Of a stretch of 15,232 nt of DNA, positions 6,061-13,947 are shown one piece after another; positions within the stretch are counted from its first letter, which is position 1, and every line of letters starts with the position of its first letter. Position numbers and translations under genes: made by a program. The notes beneath the pieces were generated by a model, which saw only the letters and a list, made by a program, of their open reading frames with translations, was not told the origin of the DNA and searched no databases. Origin of the DNA: JBEVEP01 sp040512755 (lineage in GTDB: Bacteria; Pseudomonadota; Alphaproteobacteria; Rhizobiales; Rhizobiaceae); assembly GCA_040512755.1 (NCBI GenBank), contig JBEVEP010000046.1, forward strand, positions 1 through 15,232, in the 5' to 3' direction.

Positions 6061-7404
6061 ATGTTCTTCACTGGTGTCATCGAAGGGTTTTACGGACGAG
6101 CGTGGACGGCGGCACAGCGCGTCGAAATGCTCGACTGGATCGCCGCAGCGGGGATGAACACGTTCGTTTACGGACCCAAGGACGACATAAAGATCCGCGC
6201 CCGCTGGCGGGAGCTTTATGATGAGCCGGAGGCGGCCGAGCTAAAGACTTTGCTCCATGCCGCGCGGGCGCGCGGCCTCAACCTGATGGTCGCCATAGCG
6301 CCGTGCCTCGACGTCGTATATTCCGACTACGCTGACCTTGGGGCCCTGAAACGCCGACTGGACCAACTCCTCGACCTCGATATCAAGCAGTTTGCGCTGC
6401 TCTTCGACGACATTCCGCAAGTGATGGTCGAGGCGGATGTGCAGACCTTCGGCAATTTAGCCGCTGCGCAGTGTCATTTTGCCAATTCGGCGCTGGCGCA
6501 TGTGCGAACCCGGCAGCCCGATACGCATTTGCTTTTCTGTCCGACCGAATACTGCGCTGCCTTCACCGGTCACGACGTGCCAAACTCGGCGTATCTGAAC
6601 GTGCTGGGCTCCGAGCTTGACCCTAAGATCGGAGTCTTCTGGACCGGGCCGGACATCGTGTCCGAGACCATCACCACAGCGAGCTTGCGCGAGGTAAGTG
6701 CAGTACTCCGACGCAAACCTGTGATTTGGGAAAATTTCCACGCCAATGACTACGACATCCGCAGGGTGCATGCTGGCCCACTCGCCGGCCGCGACCCAGA
6801 TATATTGGCTCTGATCGACGGCTTCATCGCCAACCCCAACAACGAGTTCGAAGCCAACTTTGTGCCTGTGGCAACGACGGGCTCATTCCTTCGCGGAAAC
6901 GGCCCCGCTCTCGATGAAGCACTGGCGGCCTGGCAACCGCGCTTCCGCCTCGCCTTTCGCAATGAGATGGTGCCGCTCGATGCGTTACGGCTGCTCGTCT
7001 CGCTGCATTATCAGCCATTCCAGTGCGGACCTGAAATCGAGGAACTGATCACCTTGTCGCAGCGCCTGCTTGGCGCTCCACGCGAGGATGTGTCGACGCC
7101 GCACTGGCAGAAGGGGCTGGCTCGCATGCAGGGGCTGCGCGAACGCGTCCGTAATCTCTTCGAGACGATGACCGAACTCGAAAACCGTGACCTCTTCTAT
7201 GCCTTCCACCCCTATCTTTGGGAAGCCCGCGAGGAGGTGAACCACCTCGTCAACTATCTCGAGTGGCGCGCCACCGGGCCTGCGAAAGGCACTGCGTTTC
7301 CCGATCGCGATCGCATCCACAATTTTTATCGGCGCGGCTTCACTGTGGCGGTGCAAGAACTGTTGCCACGCGACCGAAACGGACGCTATCCCCATGCGCC
7401 TTGA
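6061..7404 (+). CDS. GH84 beta-N-acetylglucosaminidase (O-GlcNAcase family)
   Basis: The protein (447 aa) carries the GH84 hallmarks in order. The opening strand FTGVIEGFYGRAWT is at residues 3-16 and FVYGPKDD at 35-42 (Lys40, Asp41, Asp42). FALLFDDIP at 111-119 holds the catalytic pair Asp116-Asp117 of substrate-assisted catalysis. FWTGPDIVSETI spans 193-204, IWENFHANDYD 222-232 (counterparts of the sugar-binding Asn and Asp of human OGA at Asn225 and Asp230), and NPNNEFEANF 258-267. A helical stalk-like region fills about 300-447. The enzyme removes beta-linked GlcNAc from glycosides or proteins. There is no signal peptide: the catalytic barrel starts at residue 3. It therefore should act in the cytoplasm on imported substrate, unlike the secreted clostridial and Bacteroides enzymes. 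It follows the permease by 5 bases with a weak ribosome-binding site and overlaps the GNAT gene by 11 bases. The family is certain; the natural substrate is not. Confidence 0.95.
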   Translation: MFFTGVIEGFYGRAWTAAQRVEMLDWIAAAGMNTFVYGPKDDIKIRARWRELYDEPEAAELKTLLHAARARGLNLMVAIAPCLDVVYSDYADLGALKRRLDQLLDLDIKQFALLFDDIPQVMVEADVQTFGNLAAAQCHFANSALAHVRTRQPDTHLLFCPTEYCAAFTGHDVPNSAYLNVLGSELDPKIGVFWTGPDIVSETITTASLREVSAVLRRKPVIWENFHANDYDIRRVHAGPLAGRDPDILALIDGFIANPNNEFEANFVPVATTGSFLRGNGPALDEALAAWQPRFRLAFRNEMVPLDALRLLVSLHYQPFQCGPEIEELITLSQRLLGAPREDVSTPHWQKGLARMQGLRERVRNLFETMTELENRDLFYAFHPYLWEAREEVNHLVNYLEWRATGPAKGTAFPDRDRIHNFYRRGFTVAVQELLPRDRNGRYPHAP

Positions 7405-8035
7405 TCTCGGGAACGGGTTCGTCCTGCGCAATGCAACCCGCAGCGATCATGCCGGGCTCAACCACGTTTGCCTTCTTACCGGCGACGCCGGTGCTGATGC
7501 ATCGGCACGCGAGGACGACCCCGACCTGCTCGGCCTAATCTATGCGATACCTTACCAAGTATTGGAGCCGGATTTCGCGTTCGTCATCGATGGCCGGCAG
7601 GGAGTTGGAGTGGTGGGCTATGTCCTCGGCGCCCCTGACACCGGACGGTTCAATCGCCGGTTGGAGGCCGAGTGGTTCCCGCGGCTGCGTGCGCGAGTTG
7701 CTCACGCGCCGTTGGATAAGGCCCGATGGCAGGGCAGCGACTGGGCACGCCACGCCATCCATCACCCTGAGTATGTCAATCCGCCTTCGCTCCACGGTTT
7801 TCCCGCGCACGGCCACATCGATCTCCTTCCGCAAGCACGTGGAAAGGGGGTGGGGCGACAAGCAATGAACCACCTAATGCGACGGCTGGCTTCGGCCGGC
7901 GCGCCCGGAGTCCATCTGCACGTCAGCCCGCGCAACAAGAAGGCTCTCGCCTTCTACGCCAGATTAGGGTTCTGCCGCCTGACCAGCCCCGAATTGCCCG
8001 ACCATACTTGTTTTCTGGCGATGTCGCTGAACTGA
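7394..8035 (+). CDS. GNAT acetyltransferase, OGA C-terminal-domain-like
   Basis: This GNAT protein (213 aa) has an N-terminal strand-helix unit (residues 8-30), a long insert about 85-135, and then HIDLLPQARGKGVGRQAM (141-158). That segment holds the acetyl-CoA pyrophosphate loop Q147-x-x-G150-x-G152, the consensus Q/R-x-x-G-x-G/A. VHLHVSPRNKKALAFYARLGF (173-193) is the motif-B region. The family resembles the bacterial acetyltransferases used to model the human O-GlcNAcase C-terminal domain. ATG at 7394 lies inside the GH84 gene end, so the two are translationally coupled. Unlike the human pseudo-acetyltransferase, the cofactor loop looks intact, so activity is plausible. A substrate released by the GH84 enzyme, such as an amino sugar or peptide amine, is only a guess. 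Confidence 0.9.
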   Translation: MRLDLGNGFVLRNATRSDHAGLNHVCLLTGDAGADASAREDDPDLLGLIYAIPYQVLEPDFAFVIDGRQGVGVVGYVLGAPDTGRFNRRLEAEWFPRLRARVAHAPLDKARWQGSDWARHAIHHPEYVNPPSLHGFPAHGHIDLLPQARGKGVGRQAMNHLMRRLASAGAPGVHLHVSPRNKKALAFYARLGFCRLTSPELPDHTCFLAMSLN

Positions 8036-8111
8036 GACCGTTAGGACCGTAAACCGAGCGCGACACGAGACAGCACGCACCTTGCGCATCCGCTCGTCTC
8101 AATGGCGACAC

Positions 8112-8131
8112 GGATCGGCTCAACCCGATCC
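8112..8131. terminator. hairpin after GNAT gene, weak terminator candidate
   Basis: GGATCGG (8112-8118) pairs perfectly with CCGATCC (8125-8131) around a 6-base loop, about 75 bases after the GNAT stop. No T-run follows, so intrinsic termination would be inefficient. It may instead be the 3' stability hairpin of the transporter-GH84 transcript. The remaining sequence from 8036 to 8238 shows no gene. Confidence 0.3.
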
Positions 8132-8238
8132 TTAGCCCGTCAATAGTAGACGCCAGATTCCAAGAGCAATCGTTCCGCCCGGTATGGTCGCCCTCCCTTC
8201 AAGGGCACTCGACGCCAGCGCCGTCCTTGGTTTAGTAG

Positions 8239-9516
8239 GTGTCGATACGCCTGACCGCAAAGCAGTTTCGTTGCGAGGTGACCGTGGGACAACCCTGGAG
8301 AATAGGTGCCCAGCTATCAACCTCCCATTCAACGTCCAGCGCATTGGACCTGGAACGGGTGACGGAGGTGGTCGAGCGCGCTCGTTCGATCATCCACCTC
8401 GACATCCTCATCGTCGGCGCGTCCGAGAACCCCGAGATATTCCGGGCCATGAGCAATCAGGCGCATCGCCCGGCTACGGAGGTGTTCCTTTGGTACAACC
8501 TCCTCTCCGACATCGAAGGGGTGCAGGAATCCGACCTTGTTGTGAACTGGCGTGGGGAACAAAGTCGTGGATGGGGTGGCTGGGCGGAAAAAGGGGCGGA
8601 GGTCAAGGAGACGTTCCGATTCGTGTGTCCAAACAACCCCGCAGCGAAGGATAAAACGCTGCGACGACTTCGGGAGCTACTCGCCCGGTATGACTTTGAC
8701 GGCGTTTTCCTCGACAAGATGCGCTTTCCCTCACCGGCCAACGGTCTAAATGAGGTTCTGTCCTGTTTTTGCGATCACTGCCGCAGAGCGGCGGTGGCGA
8801 TCGGCCTTGATCTCGATTCCGTAGCGCGGAGCTTGCAGGAACCTTTCATTGTCAGCCAAGCCACGCCGGCGACCAGCGGAGACGCCGGGGAAAAATCGTG
8901 GGTTGGCGAACTCATCGCCGGGAACCCTATTCTTTCTGCGTTTCTTCGCTTCCGGTGCGCGAGTATAACCAGACTGATTGCCGAGGCGCATGCCGTGGCC
9001 TCTGATCTTGGCCGGAAGGTGTCCCTCGATCTGTTTTCACCGGGCCTTGCAGCGGTCGTTGGCCAGGATTACCGCGCTCTGTCACGGTATTCCGTTTGGG
9101 CAAAGCCGATGACCTATCGCGTCGCCATGGGCCCAGCGGGACTGCGATTGGAGATTCCCGCTCTCGCGGAAGGCGTCGCGGCGATGTTTGGCCTCAGCGA
9201 GCCCCGCATCGCCGAATGGGCATCGGCGCATGTGCCGAACTTCGATTCGCACACCCTCCCGCTCACTCGCGAGTTCGCGGTACCGCTCCCCATAATGAGG
9301 TCGGAAATAGTGGAAGCCGTGCGCTTGATGAGTCCGGTTCCCGTGCATTTCGGCCTCGAGCTCGTCAGCCATCCGGGGGTCATCGAAATCACTCCGGACC
9401 TGGTGAGGGAAATGGTCCGAGCCGGCCGTGAAGCCCAAGCTGCCGGAACGATCATCTCCTGGGATCTCATGCACGCGCCCCTGAACGGCTTGGAGGCGTT
9501 GGCGGTCGCGATCTAA
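8239..9516 (+). CDS. putative TIM-barrel glycoside-hydrolase-like protein
   Basis: The predicted product (425 aa) has no signal peptide and resembles uncharacterised glycosyl-hydrolase-like barrel proteins. The most telling stretch is YDFDGVFLDKMRFPSP (151-166), a barrel strand ending in an acidic residue and a basic residue, followed by the cysteine cluster CFCDHC (176-181). Such proteins often have this D-R/K-RFPS plus CFC-x2-C pattern. Earlier, EVFLWYNLLSD (81-91) looks like another barrel strand, and IISWDLMHAP (near 409-418) the last. I cannot assign catalytic residues or substrate. The GTG start at 8239 has only a weak ribosome-binding site (AGTAGG), so the first 15-20 residues are uncertain. 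It converges on the ribose-type ABC operon with 57 bases between stops; a shared sugar substrate is conceivable but unproven. Confidence 0.7.
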   Translation: MSIRLTAKQFRCEVTVGQPWRIGAQLSTSHSTSSALDLERVTEVVERARSIIHLDILIVGASENPEIFRAMSNQAHRPATEVFLWYNLLSDIEGVQESDLVVNWRGEQSRGWGGWAEKGAEVKETFRFVCPNNPAAKDKTLRRLRELLARYDFDGVFLDKMRFPSPANGLNEVLSCFCDHCRRAAVAIGLDLDSVARSLQEPFIVSQATPATSGDAGEKSWVGELIAGNPILSAFLRFRCASITRLIAEAHAVASDLGRKVSLDLFSPGLAAVVGQDYRALSRYSVWAKPMTYRVAMGPAGLRLEIPALAEGVAAMFGLSEPRIAEWASAHVPNFDSHTLPLTREFAVPLPIMRSEIVEAVRLMSPVPVHFGLELVSHPGVIEITPDLVREMVRAGREAQAAGTIISWDLMHAPLNGLEALAVAI

Positions 9517-9525
9517 GGAGATCGC
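9508..9525. terminator. small hairpin over stop codon between convergent genes
   Basis: GCGATC (9508-9513) and GATCGC (9520-9525) form a perfect 6-bp stem around TAAGGA, which includes the stop codon. No T-run follows on either strand. It could slow or process transcripts at the convergent junction, but it is weak as a terminator. Confidence 0.2.
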
Positions 9526-9573
9526 ACCCCAATCAGACTACGCCAACGCTCCCGACCTGTGACAGCTCGCTGG

Positions 9574-10644
9574 TCAACAACCCCAAGCCGGCGGAGTCGC
9601 CTCGGCATTGTCCTTCGTGACCAGCGGCAGTTCCAGGAAGTAAGGCTTCGGAATTTCGGCGTCTTTTCCGGTAAAATGCAGATAGGCCATATGCATGGCC
9701 TCATAGGCTTGCGGATAAGGATCTTGGTTGACGGTGCCGAAGATCTTTCCGTCATGGATCAGTTGCCGAATATTCGCAGGATAGTCGCCGGCGATGAACT
9801 TGATCTCTTCGCGACCGTTTCTGGTGGCGAAATCGGCACCGGAGCCCTGCGGCCCCTGCAACACGATCGCATCGAGTTGCCCTTTGGGGAACCGGCTGAG
9901 GAGATCCTGAACCACAGCGAGGGATTTGGCGTCATCGAAGTCGTCGGTGACTCTGGCGACTTCTTCGTATTGCGGATTCTTCGCGCGGAACTCATCCCAT
10001 CCCTTGGCGCGCAAGACCTGCGCGGGGCTGCCCCCGAAACCCATGACGTAGGCGATCCTTGCCTTCTGGCCTTTGAAGGCCTGGTCGAGTAGTTTTCCTT
10101 GCAGGCGCCCGAAATCGACGTCGTCCGCGCCGACATAAGTCAGGACATTCACCTCGCTGCGTCCGAAACCCGCCTTGTTGTTTGCCTCGAGGATCGGGAT
10201 TCCGGCATCGTTGACTAGCTTGATTCCCGGGATAATCCCTTCACCTGAGGGTACAAGGATTATGAGATCGTACTTCTGCGCGATGAAGTTCTGCAGGTTG
10301 GCGAGCTCGGTCGCCACGTCCCCACTGTTCCCGTCGACGAGATCGTACGTGAAGCCGAATTGCTTGGCGCCATCCTCCAGGCCGGTCTTGAAGTTCGCGT
10401 AGAATGGGACCTTGAGATAGGCGACGCTCACGCCAATTCTTTTGCTGGCAGGCGGGGTGTCGGGAATGGCAGCCCTCCTTTGAACGGGAAGACAGCTAAG
10501 CGAATCGGCCCTTGACGCGTTCACGAGCAATTCAGGCAATAAACACCCCGCCAGACCGAGTGCTCCCAGCCCTCGGACAAGGTTGCGTCGGTTAGGCTCT
10601 TTGGTCGATCTTTCTTCACCTCTCTGCGCGTCGCTGCTAGCCAT
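9574..10644 (-). CDS. ribose-type ABC substrate-binding protein, Tat/lipobox-like leader
   Basis: The product (356 aa) is a periplasmic-binding-protein type-I (RbsB-like) receptor. The first domain opens with KRIGVSVAYLKVPFYANFKTG, then LVDGNSGDVATELANLQNFI and DLIILVPSGEG. The second domain includes ARIAYVMGFGGSPAQVLRAKG and the C-terminal sugar-contact region KIFGTVNQDPYPQAYEAM. The leader is unusual: a twin-arginine motif NRRNLVRG (residues 18-25) leads into GALGLAGC, where LAGC (31-34) is a good lipobox. It may thus be a Tat-exported or membrane-anchored receptor. I chose ATG at 10644 because GGAGGAG lies 6 bases upstream; an in-frame ATG 15 bases earlier coincides with that site. It is the last gene of the leftward operon, 164 bases after the permease. 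The ligand is not identifiable. Confidence 0.92.
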   Translation of the reverse strand: MASSDAQRGEERSTKEPNRRNLVRGLGALGLAGCLLPELLVNASRADSLSCLPVQRRAAIPDTPPASKRIGVSVAYLKVPFYANFKTGLEDGAKQFGFTYDLVDGNSGDVATELANLQNFIAQKYDLIILVPSGEGIIPGIKLVNDAGIPILEANNKAGFGRSEVNVLTYVGADDVDFGRLQGKLLDQAFKGQKARIAYVMGFGGSPAQVLRAKGWDEFRAKNPQYEEVARVTDDFDDAKSLAVVQDLLSRFPKGQLDAIVLQGPQGSGADFATRNGREEIKFIAGDYPANIRQLIHDGKIFGTVNQDPYPQAYEAMHMAYLHFTGKDAEIPKPYFLELPLVTKDNAEATPPAWGC

Positions 10645-10720
10645 GATTGTCTCCTCCACGAACGATTCGTACCTTAGTTCTGGACGGAGTCCGGTGAGGC
10701 CCCCCGTCCCCTTCTGCCGC

Positions 10721-10743
10721 GCAGGTTTTCAACGGCAACCTGC
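10721..10743. other. intergenic hairpin before binding-protein gene
   Basis: GCAGGTT (10721-10727) and AACCTGC (10737-10743) pair perfectly around a 9-base loop, in the 164-base gap between permease and binding protein. A second small stem is CTGGAC/GTCCGG (10680-10685 with 10689-10694). Hairpins in this position often protect or process mRNA so that the binding protein is made in excess. That role is inference; no T-run is seen. Confidence 0.35.
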
Positions 10744-10808
10744 CGGGGCGCGATCCTAGCGTAATTCTGGGCGGGACTGAACGTCTGCGAGAGCAGTGCG
10801 GAACCGCC

Positions 10809-11789
10809 TCACTCGGTGGACGCAAATACACTGCGCCTGGAATAGCCATCGACCGCCACGGCGACAATGAGGATCAGGCCGGTTGCGACTGGTTGCCAGA
10901 AGGGAGAGACCCCGAAGAGGTTTAGCGCGTTCGCCACTACGCCAAGGAGAAACACGCCGATGATAGTGCTCGACATTCGACCCCGTCCCCCTCCGAGCGA
11001 TGCGCCGCCTACAACCACGGCTGCAATTGCGGTGAGCTCGTAGCCGAGAGCTGCCTGGGGTGTGGCGCTTGCAGTCTGGCCGATCAGGATAATACCAGAC
11101 AGCGCCGCGCACGCCGAGGCCAGCACATACACCGCGAAGCGTACGCGGCGGGCGTCGACACCCATCTCCGAGGCAGCAACAACATTCCCGCCGACTGCGT
11201 AGACGTAATGGCCGAAGCGCGTCCGGTGCAGCACGAAGCCAAGCACAAGAGCAACGCTCGCGAAGATGATTGCTGGTATCGGGATGCTAAGAATGTAGCC
11301 CAAACCTACGGTGGTGAACGAATAGGGCACACCGAAGCGCGGCGTCGCATTGGTGGCGACATAAATTAGACCGCGCACTACCGTCATCGTACCCAGCGTG
11401 GCGACAAACGGGTTGACGCCCAGATAGGCAATCAGCCACCCATTCGTCGCCCCGACGACAAGGCAGGCAAACAGCGCGCCGACGATTCCGATTGGGATGC
11501 CGAACGCGCCGGCATCGATCATCAGCGTCGCTCCAACGACACTGGACAGTGCGGCTACAGCACCCACGGACAGATCGAAGCCACCAAGGACGATCGCGAA
11601 CGTCATCCCGCAGGCGATAATGCCGATCACCGAATTCTGCTGAAGCACATTGATGATGTTCTGATATGTCCCGAATGTCGATTTCGCTACGAGCATGAAG
11701 GCTACGAGCACCAGAAAGATGAGAAGCATGCCGTGACGCCTCGCGATACGCGTGAATGCGGACCCCACGGCCTGTGTGGACGCGGTCAT
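10809..11789 (-). CDS. ribose-type ABC permease (RbsC-like, CUT2)
   Basis: This is a multi-spanning inner-membrane permease (326 aa) of the CUT2 family. Diagnostic segments are NSVIGIIACGMTFAIVLGGFDLSVG, in which the LSVG signature is characteristic of RbsC/XylH-type proteins, NPFVATLGTMTVVRGL, and GYELTAIAAVVVGGASLGGGRG near the C-terminus. About ten hydrophobic segments are visible from HGMLLIFLVLVAFML (residues 19-33) on. The ATG overlaps the ATPase stop as ATGA, so the two are translationally coupled. It works with the ATPase gene upstream and probably with the binding protein downstream. As usual for CUT2 systems only one permease gene is present. The substrate is unknown. Confidence 0.95.
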   Translation of the reverse strand: MTASTQAVGSAFTRIARRHGMLLIFLVLVAFMLVAKSTFGTYQNIINVLQQNSVIGIIACGMTFAIVLGGFDLSVGAVAALSSVVGATLMIDAGAFGIPIGIVGALFACLVVGATNGWLIAYLGVNPFVATLGTMTVVRGLIYVATNATPRFGVPYSFTTVGLGYILSIPIPAIIFASVALVLGFVLHRTRFGHYVYAVGGNVVAASEMGVDARRVRFAVYVLASACAALSGIILIGQTASATPQAALGYELTAIAAVVVGGASLGGGRGRMSSTIIGVFLLGVVANALNLFGVSPFWQPVATGLILIVAVAVDGYSRRSVFASTE

Positions 11790-12556
11790 GGGTCGCCCCT
11801 GTCAAGCGCAGCAACGCCCGTGATCATGCTGACGATCTCGTCGGGTTGAGTTTCACGGGTCTTGCGCTGACCAATCATGCGGCCCCGGCGCAACACCCAT
11901 ATCCGATCCGTGATCCGGAATATCTGATCGAGGTTGTGGCTGATAACCAAGACGCTGAGACCGCGCTGTCGCAACTCCATGATGACATCTTCCACAGCCT
12001 TGGTCTCAGCCACCCCCAGCGCGGCGGTGGGCTCATCCATGACGATAAGCTTCGACCCCCAAGCGCCGGCGCGAGCAATCGCCACGATTTGTCGTTGACC
12101 GCCGGAGAGCCTTTCCACGGATTCGTTGATCGGCGGCACGTTCGTTATGAATTGCCTCAGCATTTCTCGCGCGTTCGATGACATCGTGCGCTTGTCGAGC
12201 ACGTGCATGAACTTCGCGAACTTGAGACCGTAGATCAATTCGCGCCCGAGATAGACATTCGCCCAGACGGGCAGGTTTCCGACGAGCGCAAGGTCCTGAT
12301 ACACGGTTTCGATTCCCCGTGCGCGCGCCTCCGCCGGCGACGCGAAATCAACGCGTGCGCCGTCGAACTCGATGGAGCCTCCATCGGCACGGAGGACGCC
12401 GCTGATAACCCTTACCAGAGTGGATTTTCCCGCGCCGTTGTCACCAACGAGCCCGGTGATCTCGCCGATGCCAAGATCAATCGAGACGTCCTGCAGGGCG
12501 ACCACCGGACCGAAGCTCTTGCTGATGGCGTGTGCGCGGAGCACCGCGTCTGGCAT
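11786..12556 (-). CDS. CUT2 ABC transporter ATPase, single nucleotide-binding domain
   Basis: The product (256 aa) contains one complete ABC ATPase domain: Walker A GDNGAGKST, Q-loop YQDL, signature LSGGQRQ, Walker B KLIVMDEPTA, and switch histidine in VISHNLDQI. E. coli RbsA-type CUT2 ATPases are about 500 aa with two domains; this one is half that length, matching the single-domain CUT2 ATPases common in rhizobia. I chose ATG at 12556 because GGGAGG lies 5 bases upstream. An ATG 15 bases earlier falls at the edge of that Shine-Dalgarno. It is the first gene of the leftward operon and overlaps the permease gene by 4 bases. It is unlikely to serve the CUT1 permeases of the GH84 locus, whose EAA loops normally pair with MalK/UgpC-type ATPases. 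Confidence 0.94.
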   Translation of the reverse strand: MPDAVLRAHAISKSFGPVVALQDVSIDLGIGEITGLVGDNGAGKSTLVRVISGVLRADGGSIEFDGARVDFASPAEARARGIETVYQDLALVGNLPVWANVYLGRELIYGLKFAKFMHVLDKRTMSSNAREMLRQFITNVPPINESVERLSGGQRQIVAIARAGAWGSKLIVMDEPTAALGVAETKAVEDVIMELRQRGLSVLVISHNLDQIFRITDRIWVLRRGRMIGQRKTRETQPDEIVSMITGVAALDRGDP

Positions 12557-12595
12557 TCTCGCCTCCCGCATCGTCTAGTGTCGCTCAATTTCCAA

Positions 12596-12638
12596 CAGCT
12601 TCTCTAACAATTGGCCCCGCCATTGTCTAAAGAAGCTG
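12596..12638. promoter_or_regulatory. long imperfect palindrome upstream of CUT2 operon
   Basis: The outer arms CAGCTTCT (12596-12603) and AGAAGCTG (12631-12638) are perfect. The symmetry continues inward to CAATTGG and CCATTG around a CCCCG centre, with one mismatch and compensating single-base shifts, so each arm is about 19 bases. The centre lies about 60 bases upstream of the ATPase start. It could be an operator for an unlinked regulator, or a leader hairpin. No T-run is adjacent, so a terminator is less likely. Confidence 0.45.
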
Positions 12639-13026
12639 CCCTTGTGCGCTGCTTTACGTCACAGCCCTCCAATCCCTGTGGCGGTTGCGCCACCAGAGTG
12701 TAAGGTTCTCAATAGGCTCGACCTGCGCGACTGGTCTGCTCGCCAAATTGACTAGGAGACCTTTCTCCGAGCGGCACGAGGCGCTGTCAGCCTTTGTCGA
12801 GGTGGCATCTCCAAAGCAAGTGATTGTCCTGTCAAAGACGACCCTTTCTGCTGCAACAGCCAGTGAGCGGCTGGTAACAGGCAATGGCCCCGACGGATCG
12901 CTCAGGCCGCCTTTGGGTGCTCGCCCTTAGCCATGCGATCTTGCGGATGGCAATCGGCAACGGCAAAACTGTCAGGCAGCGACCAAAGGGATCCGACCGC
13001 CGAGTGCGAACTTCCGAGGATTCGCC
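12639..13026. other. gene-free stretch before methyltransferase
   Basis: I recognise no gene here on either strand; the open frames present have no family resemblance. A small perfect stem GTGGCG/CGCCAC (12678-12683 with 12688-12693, loop GTTG) is visible. No tRNA, insertion-sequence end or clear promoter was found. The ribosome-binding site of the next gene (GAGG) lies at the right edge. Confidence 0.4.
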
Positions 13027-13869
13027 ATGCCTGAAACCGACAATGCCGACCAGATCGCCTATTGGAACGCCGACGCCGGCGAGACCTGGGCAGCCTTGCA
13101 GGAGCAGTTGGACGCCCAGTTGGAGCCGCATGGTTTGAGGGCGATGGATGCTCTCGCTCCCGCCGCGGGTGAGCGCATAGTCGATGTGGGCTGCGGCTCC
13201 GGCCAGACCAGCCTGGCGTTGGGGCAAGCCGTAGGTCACAGCGGCGCGGTCATTGGACTCGATATATCGCGCCCATTGCTGGATCTGGCCCGCCGCCGCA
13301 CTGCCGAATCCGGCGCCGCAAACGTGTCGTTCAGCGAGGCCGACGTCCAGACCTACTCCTTCGCACCGGCGACCTTCGATGCAGTTTTCTCCCGCTTCGG
13401 CATAATGTTCTTCGCCGACCCGTCGGCGGCCTTCGCCAATATCCGGCGGGCGCTGAAGCCAGGTGGCCGGATGGCGTTCGTGTGCTGGCGCACGCCCGCC
13501 GAGAACATCTTCATGACCCTGCCGTACACAGCGGCCGCTGCGCAGCTTCCGCCTGCGCCGCCGTCTGACCCAGATGCGCCTGGTCCCTTTGCCTTTGCCG
13601 AGCCGGCTCGCGTGCGCCACATCCTATCCAGCGCCGGATTCCGCGACATCGCGCTGGCACAGCATGACCGAAAAATCGGCAGCGGGAACTTGGAGCAGAC
13701 ATTGGCCATGAGCCTTCAGATTGGCCTGCTCGGCCGCGCCTTGCGCGAACACCCCGAGAAGCGAGCGCTTGTGATCGATGATGTACTTGAGGCGTTGCGG
13801 CCGCATGTCGACGTAGACGGTGTCGTGCGCCTGGGTTCGGCGAGCTGGATCGTGACGGCACGCGCTTAG
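13027..13869 (+). CDS. class I SAM-dependent methyltransferase
   Basis: The protein (280 aa) is a Rossmann-type methyltransferase of the UbiE/Methyltransf_11 style. The SAM-binding loop is IVDVGCGSGQTS (51-62), and the acidic residue for the ribose is Asp79 in VIGLDIS. The post-II region FDAVFSRFGIMFFADP and the LKPGGRMAFVCW strand are typical. GAGG about 8 bases upstream supports ATG at 13027. Many rhizobial homologues are annotated only as methyltransferases of unknown acceptor. The gene stands alone on its strand, and its neighbours give no hint of substrate. Confidence 0.9.
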   Translation: MPETDNADQIAYWNADAGETWAALQEQLDAQLEPHGLRAMDALAPAAGERIVDVGCGSGQTSLALGQAVGHSGAVIGLDISRPLLDLARRRTAESGAANVSFSEADVQTYSFAPATFDAVFSRFGIMFFADPSAAFANIRRALKPGGRMAFVCWRTPAENIFMTLPYTAAAAQLPPAPPSDPDAPGPFAFAEPARVRHILSSAGFRDIALAQHDRKIGSGNLEQTLAMSLQIGLLGRALREHPEKRALVIDDVLEALRPHVDVDGVVRLGSASWIVTARA

Positions 13870-13947
13870 AGCATGATCCCAATCAGAAGGACCCGGCCTT
13901 TGCCCTGGATCACCGAGGGATCCGGAGGGATTTGACAGACCGGCGCC

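Noticed and set aside
12639..13020. Possible gene remnants in the gap before the methyltransferase
   Set aside because: Frames on both strands were read; none resembled a transposase, regulator or other family well enough to call.
13867..13882. TTAGAGCATGATCC after the methyltransferase, resembling the seed of a dispersed rhizobial intergenic repeat
   Set aside because: Only about 14 bases match what I remember of the repeat; the pairing arm is not present, so a repeat cannot be supported.
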